Shown here in pieces: positions 5,383-6,830 of a stretch of 6,830 nt of DNA. Origin of the DNA: Chlamydiota bacterium (GTDB lineage Bacteria; Chlamydiota; Chlamydiia; Chlamydiales; Simkaniaceae); assembly GCA_029556005.1 (NCBI GenBank), contig JAKQGT010000270.1, positions 1 through 6,830 of the forward strand, given 5' to 3'. Under the pieces are notes generated by a model, which was given only the letters and a program-made list of their open reading frames with translations, ran no database searches and was not told the DNA's origin. Each line of letters starts with the position of its first letter. Position 1 is the first letter of the stretch. The position numbers and the translations under genes were made by a program.

Positions 5383-5721
5383 TTATTTTTTCTTGCGGAA
5401 GAGTTTAAACTTTTGCAATTTTTTCTTGAGGCGTCCTGCGGCATCGATGGTTTGTTTTTGAAGGGTTTTTGTCCAGTACTCTCCCTCTTTATGGATGCTG
5501 TCTGGCTCTGTTTTCCAGGTGACTTCTCCTGGGGTTGTCTTATGAGATTTTTTCTTGGAGGCTGCTTTATTTTTAACAATTTTATTGGTGTGGGAAGAGG
5601 TAATATTTTTTTTGATATCTTCCTCTTGCATCACCTTTTCTTCTTGCTCATACTCTTGTTTTTGAGCTTGGCGCACAGCTTTGCGTTGTTCATGTTTCAT
5701 ACGGTGGGGGGATTTTTTCAT
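5383..5721 (-). CDS. Small, very basic protein of unknown function
   Basis: I do not recognise this 112-residue protein. It has 27 lysines and begins with a Glu/Gln/Lys-rich stretch likely to be helical (residues about 8-38), then a polar, probably disordered middle with KNKAASKKKSHKTTPG, and ends in a basic amphipathic segment, AAGRLKKKLQKFKLFRKKK. There are no cysteines, no signal peptide and no membrane segment. The composition fits binding to nucleic acid, ribosome or acidic membrane surfaces; none is shown. The gene is supported by an AGGAG ribosome binding site (5728-5732) exactly 6 bases before the ATG and by a promoter candidate just upstream. A hydrophobic open frame on the opposite strand is the expected mirror of lysine codons and is not taken as a gene. 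Confidence 0.75.
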   Translation of the reverse strand: MKKSPHRMKHEQRKAVRQAQKQEYEQEEKVMQEEDIKKNITSSHTNKIVKNKAASKKKSHKTTPGEVTWKTEPDSIHKEGEYWTKTLQKQTIDAAGRLKKKLQKFKLFRKKK

Positions 5722-5749
5722 ACGACGCTCCTATTAGGAATTTGTTTTC

Positions 5750-5778
5750 ATATTAGTTTCTCAAAAATAAAGTTGCAA
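5750..5778 (-). promoter_or_regulatory. Candidate promoter for the basic protein gene
   Basis: Minus-strand TTGCAA (5773-5778, 4 of 6 to TTGACA) and TAATAT (5750-5755, 4 of 6 to TATAAT) are 17 bases apart. The -10 box ends about 28 bases before the ATG, and a good AGGAG follows. The match is by eye. Confidence 0.45.
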
Positions 5779-5844
5779 GAGTCCAATGACAGAGAGAATA
5801 ATCAAGGTGAGTGAGCATACCTGTGAAAACGGGTGCGATGGCAA

Positions 5845-6830
5845 TCAAAAAACCCATTCGAAGCGTAGTTTTCCTTCATGCATTTTAGAGCGCTCTCCCC
5901 ATCTTGTTTCATAACCTACCACCAATAAATAATGGGGTCTAAAGGAAAGTGCTACCAAAGCTTCCAAAAGGAGTTGATGTGTCGATTGATGAAACCCGTT
6001 CACGGTAAATCTTTGTGGGCAGGCCCGATTTTTATAGAAACGTAAAGAATAAGGGTTGGAAGTCAAAAAGAGATCGTATAAGTAGCCAGCACAAAAGCTA
6101 GGAACTAGACAGCATTCTCTTATACAAAATTCCTTAAGGATCCTAACAGAAATTCTTTGGTGTAATAAGGAGGAGAATTTTCTACGAATGGATAGACTGC
6201 CATTTTGCATCCCCCTTTCCTGATAACCCCCTTCAAAAGAATTGAGGTAGCTTAATTCTCCCTCTGGAACAAGGATACAGGAGGTGGGTCCTATGGGCAC
6301 TTTGAAGTTAATTCCTCCTTTCACCCCTACGGCAAGATCCCATCCCTTGTGCTTGCTATAGGCTGCTCCTTGCAAACAGGGGAAAGCATTTTCTCTTTTA
6401 GTCCTATAGAAGGTCCGTGCTCCGATCCAATATACTTGGGCATATCCCTGTTTTCCTAAGTAGGCAGCTTGAGAGCTGAGGTAGGTGGAAAGGACAAAGG
6501 CTTTTCCTTTCGATTGATCCCAATGGAGTTTTGAATAAGAATACCCTACATTTACCCCCCCTACAAACTGGGGTGAGAAAACTGTTTCAGCTCCTAAGCA
6601 AGCCCCATAAATTTGGGCATCAAAACTGAGAAGATTTTGACGTTTGCCTTGTGCATAGTTTGAGCCTATTACCTGAGTAGAAAGTTTTAAATGGCCTTCA
6701 AACGCTTTGCTAAAAAAACAGGAGTTGCAAGTATCCTGATGCACTCTTGTCATCCCTTCGCCTATTTGCATCAATGCTTGAAAATTTAACAGAACGGTAC
6801 CGATTAATTGTGCTGCGCTGGGCTGGAAAG
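5845..6830 (-). CDS. Autotransporter C-terminal beta-barrel domain, chlamydial type (5' end beyond window)
   Basis: The frame is open from the right edge to the TGA at 5845. A TTG at 6774 and an ATG at 6771 occur, but codons before them continue the frame as FQPSAAQLIGTVLLNFQAL, so this is the end of a longer protein, not a short gene. About 300 residues show alternating aromatic and polar strands, e.g. VGYSYSKLHWDQSKGKA, YAQVYWIGARTFYRTKR and GVKGGINFKVP, ending in LRFEWVF. A terminal Phe with alternating hydrophobic residues is the signal read by the BAM complex for outer-membrane insertion. The SKLHW..SKGKA..Y pattern followed by Y..IGA..FYRTKR is what I associate with Pmp-like autotransporters of environmental chlamydiae. 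The domain would anchor an upstream passenger region that is not visible here. It contains ten cysteines (counted from the TTG at 6774), many for a barrel and consistent with the disulfide-linked chlamydial envelope. Confidence 0.8.
   Translation of the reverse strand, partial: FQPSAAQLIGTVLLNFQALMQIGEGMTRVHQDTCNSCFFSKAFEGHLKLSTQVIGSNYAQGKRQNLLSFDAQIYGACLGAETVFSPQFVGGVNVGYSYSKLHWDQSKGKAFVLSTYLSSQAAYLGKQGYAQVYWIGARTFYRTKRENAFPCLQGAAYSKHKGWDLAVGVKGGINFKVPIGPTSCILVPEGELSYLNSFEGGYQERGMQNGSLSIRRKFSSLLHQRISVRILKEFCIRECCLVPSFCAGYLYDLFLTSNPYSLRFYKNRACPQRFTVNGFHQSTHQLLLEALVALSFRPHYLLVVGYETRWGERSKMHEGKLRFEWVF

Noticed and set aside
5413..5814. A 133-codon plus-strand frame rich in Phe and Leu that looks like a membrane protein
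   Set aside because: It is the complement of the lysine-rich minus-strand gene, where AAA and AAG read back as TTT and CTT. It has no good ribosome binding site, and the minus-strand gene has one.
5753..5857. A 34-codon hydrophobic minus-strand frame starting inside the autotransporter end, and an alternative hydrophobic read-through in the autotransporter's own frame after its TGA
   Set aside because: Neither has a Shine-Dalgarno. The autotransporter already ends with the expected terminal Phe, and the region contains the promoter candidate of the basic protein gene. AT-rich intergenic DNA easily yields such short hydrophobic stretches.

Overview
The window looks like part of a chromosome from an environmental (non-Chlamydia-genus) member of the Chlamydiota, of the Parachlamydia, Waddlia or Simkania kind. 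The main support is the last gene. Its product ends in a cysteine-rich autotransporter beta-barrel whose strand pattern I associate with the Pmp-like autotransporters of that phylum. The moderately AT-rich DNA, lysine-rich small proteins and a long phospho-sugar mutase of the type also present in Chlamydia agree with this. The assignment is inference from remembered family features, not a database match.

Layout, left to right. Positions 1-54 (minus) hold the first 18 codons of a short-chain dehydrogenase, whose ATG overlaps the stop of the next gene in an ATGA arrangement. Positions 51-1763 (minus) encode a complete PgcA-type alpha-phosphoglucomutase / phosphomannomutase. Positions 1841-2212 (minus) encode a small VOC-fold protein closely resembling EhpR, the phenazine-binding resistance protein of Pantoea. 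A 149-bp divergent promoter region separates it from 2362-2574 (plus), a 70-residue histone-fold protein with a lysine-rich N-terminal tail. This is the most interesting gene in the window, because true histone folds are rare in bacteria. A long inverted repeat (2588-2648) lies between it and a convergent AAA_14/DUF4143 ATPase (2694-3905, minus).

Further right, all on the minus strand, are a metallophosphoesterase fused to a YkgJ-type cysteine-cluster domain (4000-5274), a very basic 112-residue protein of unknown function (5383-5721), and the C-terminal barrel of an autotransporter that enters from beyond the right edge (5845-6830).

The genes do not form one pathway. The mutase and the dehydrogenase are probably one operon, possibly fed also from the VOC gene 77 bp upstream. 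The histone-fold gene is the only plus-strand gene and has its own promoter. The DUF4143 ATPase is likely an accessory gene. No stretch above 300 bases lacks a gene; the intergenic gaps hold the promoter and hairpin candidates listed. I saw no tRNA, rRNA, CRISPR array, insertion sequence or riboswitch.
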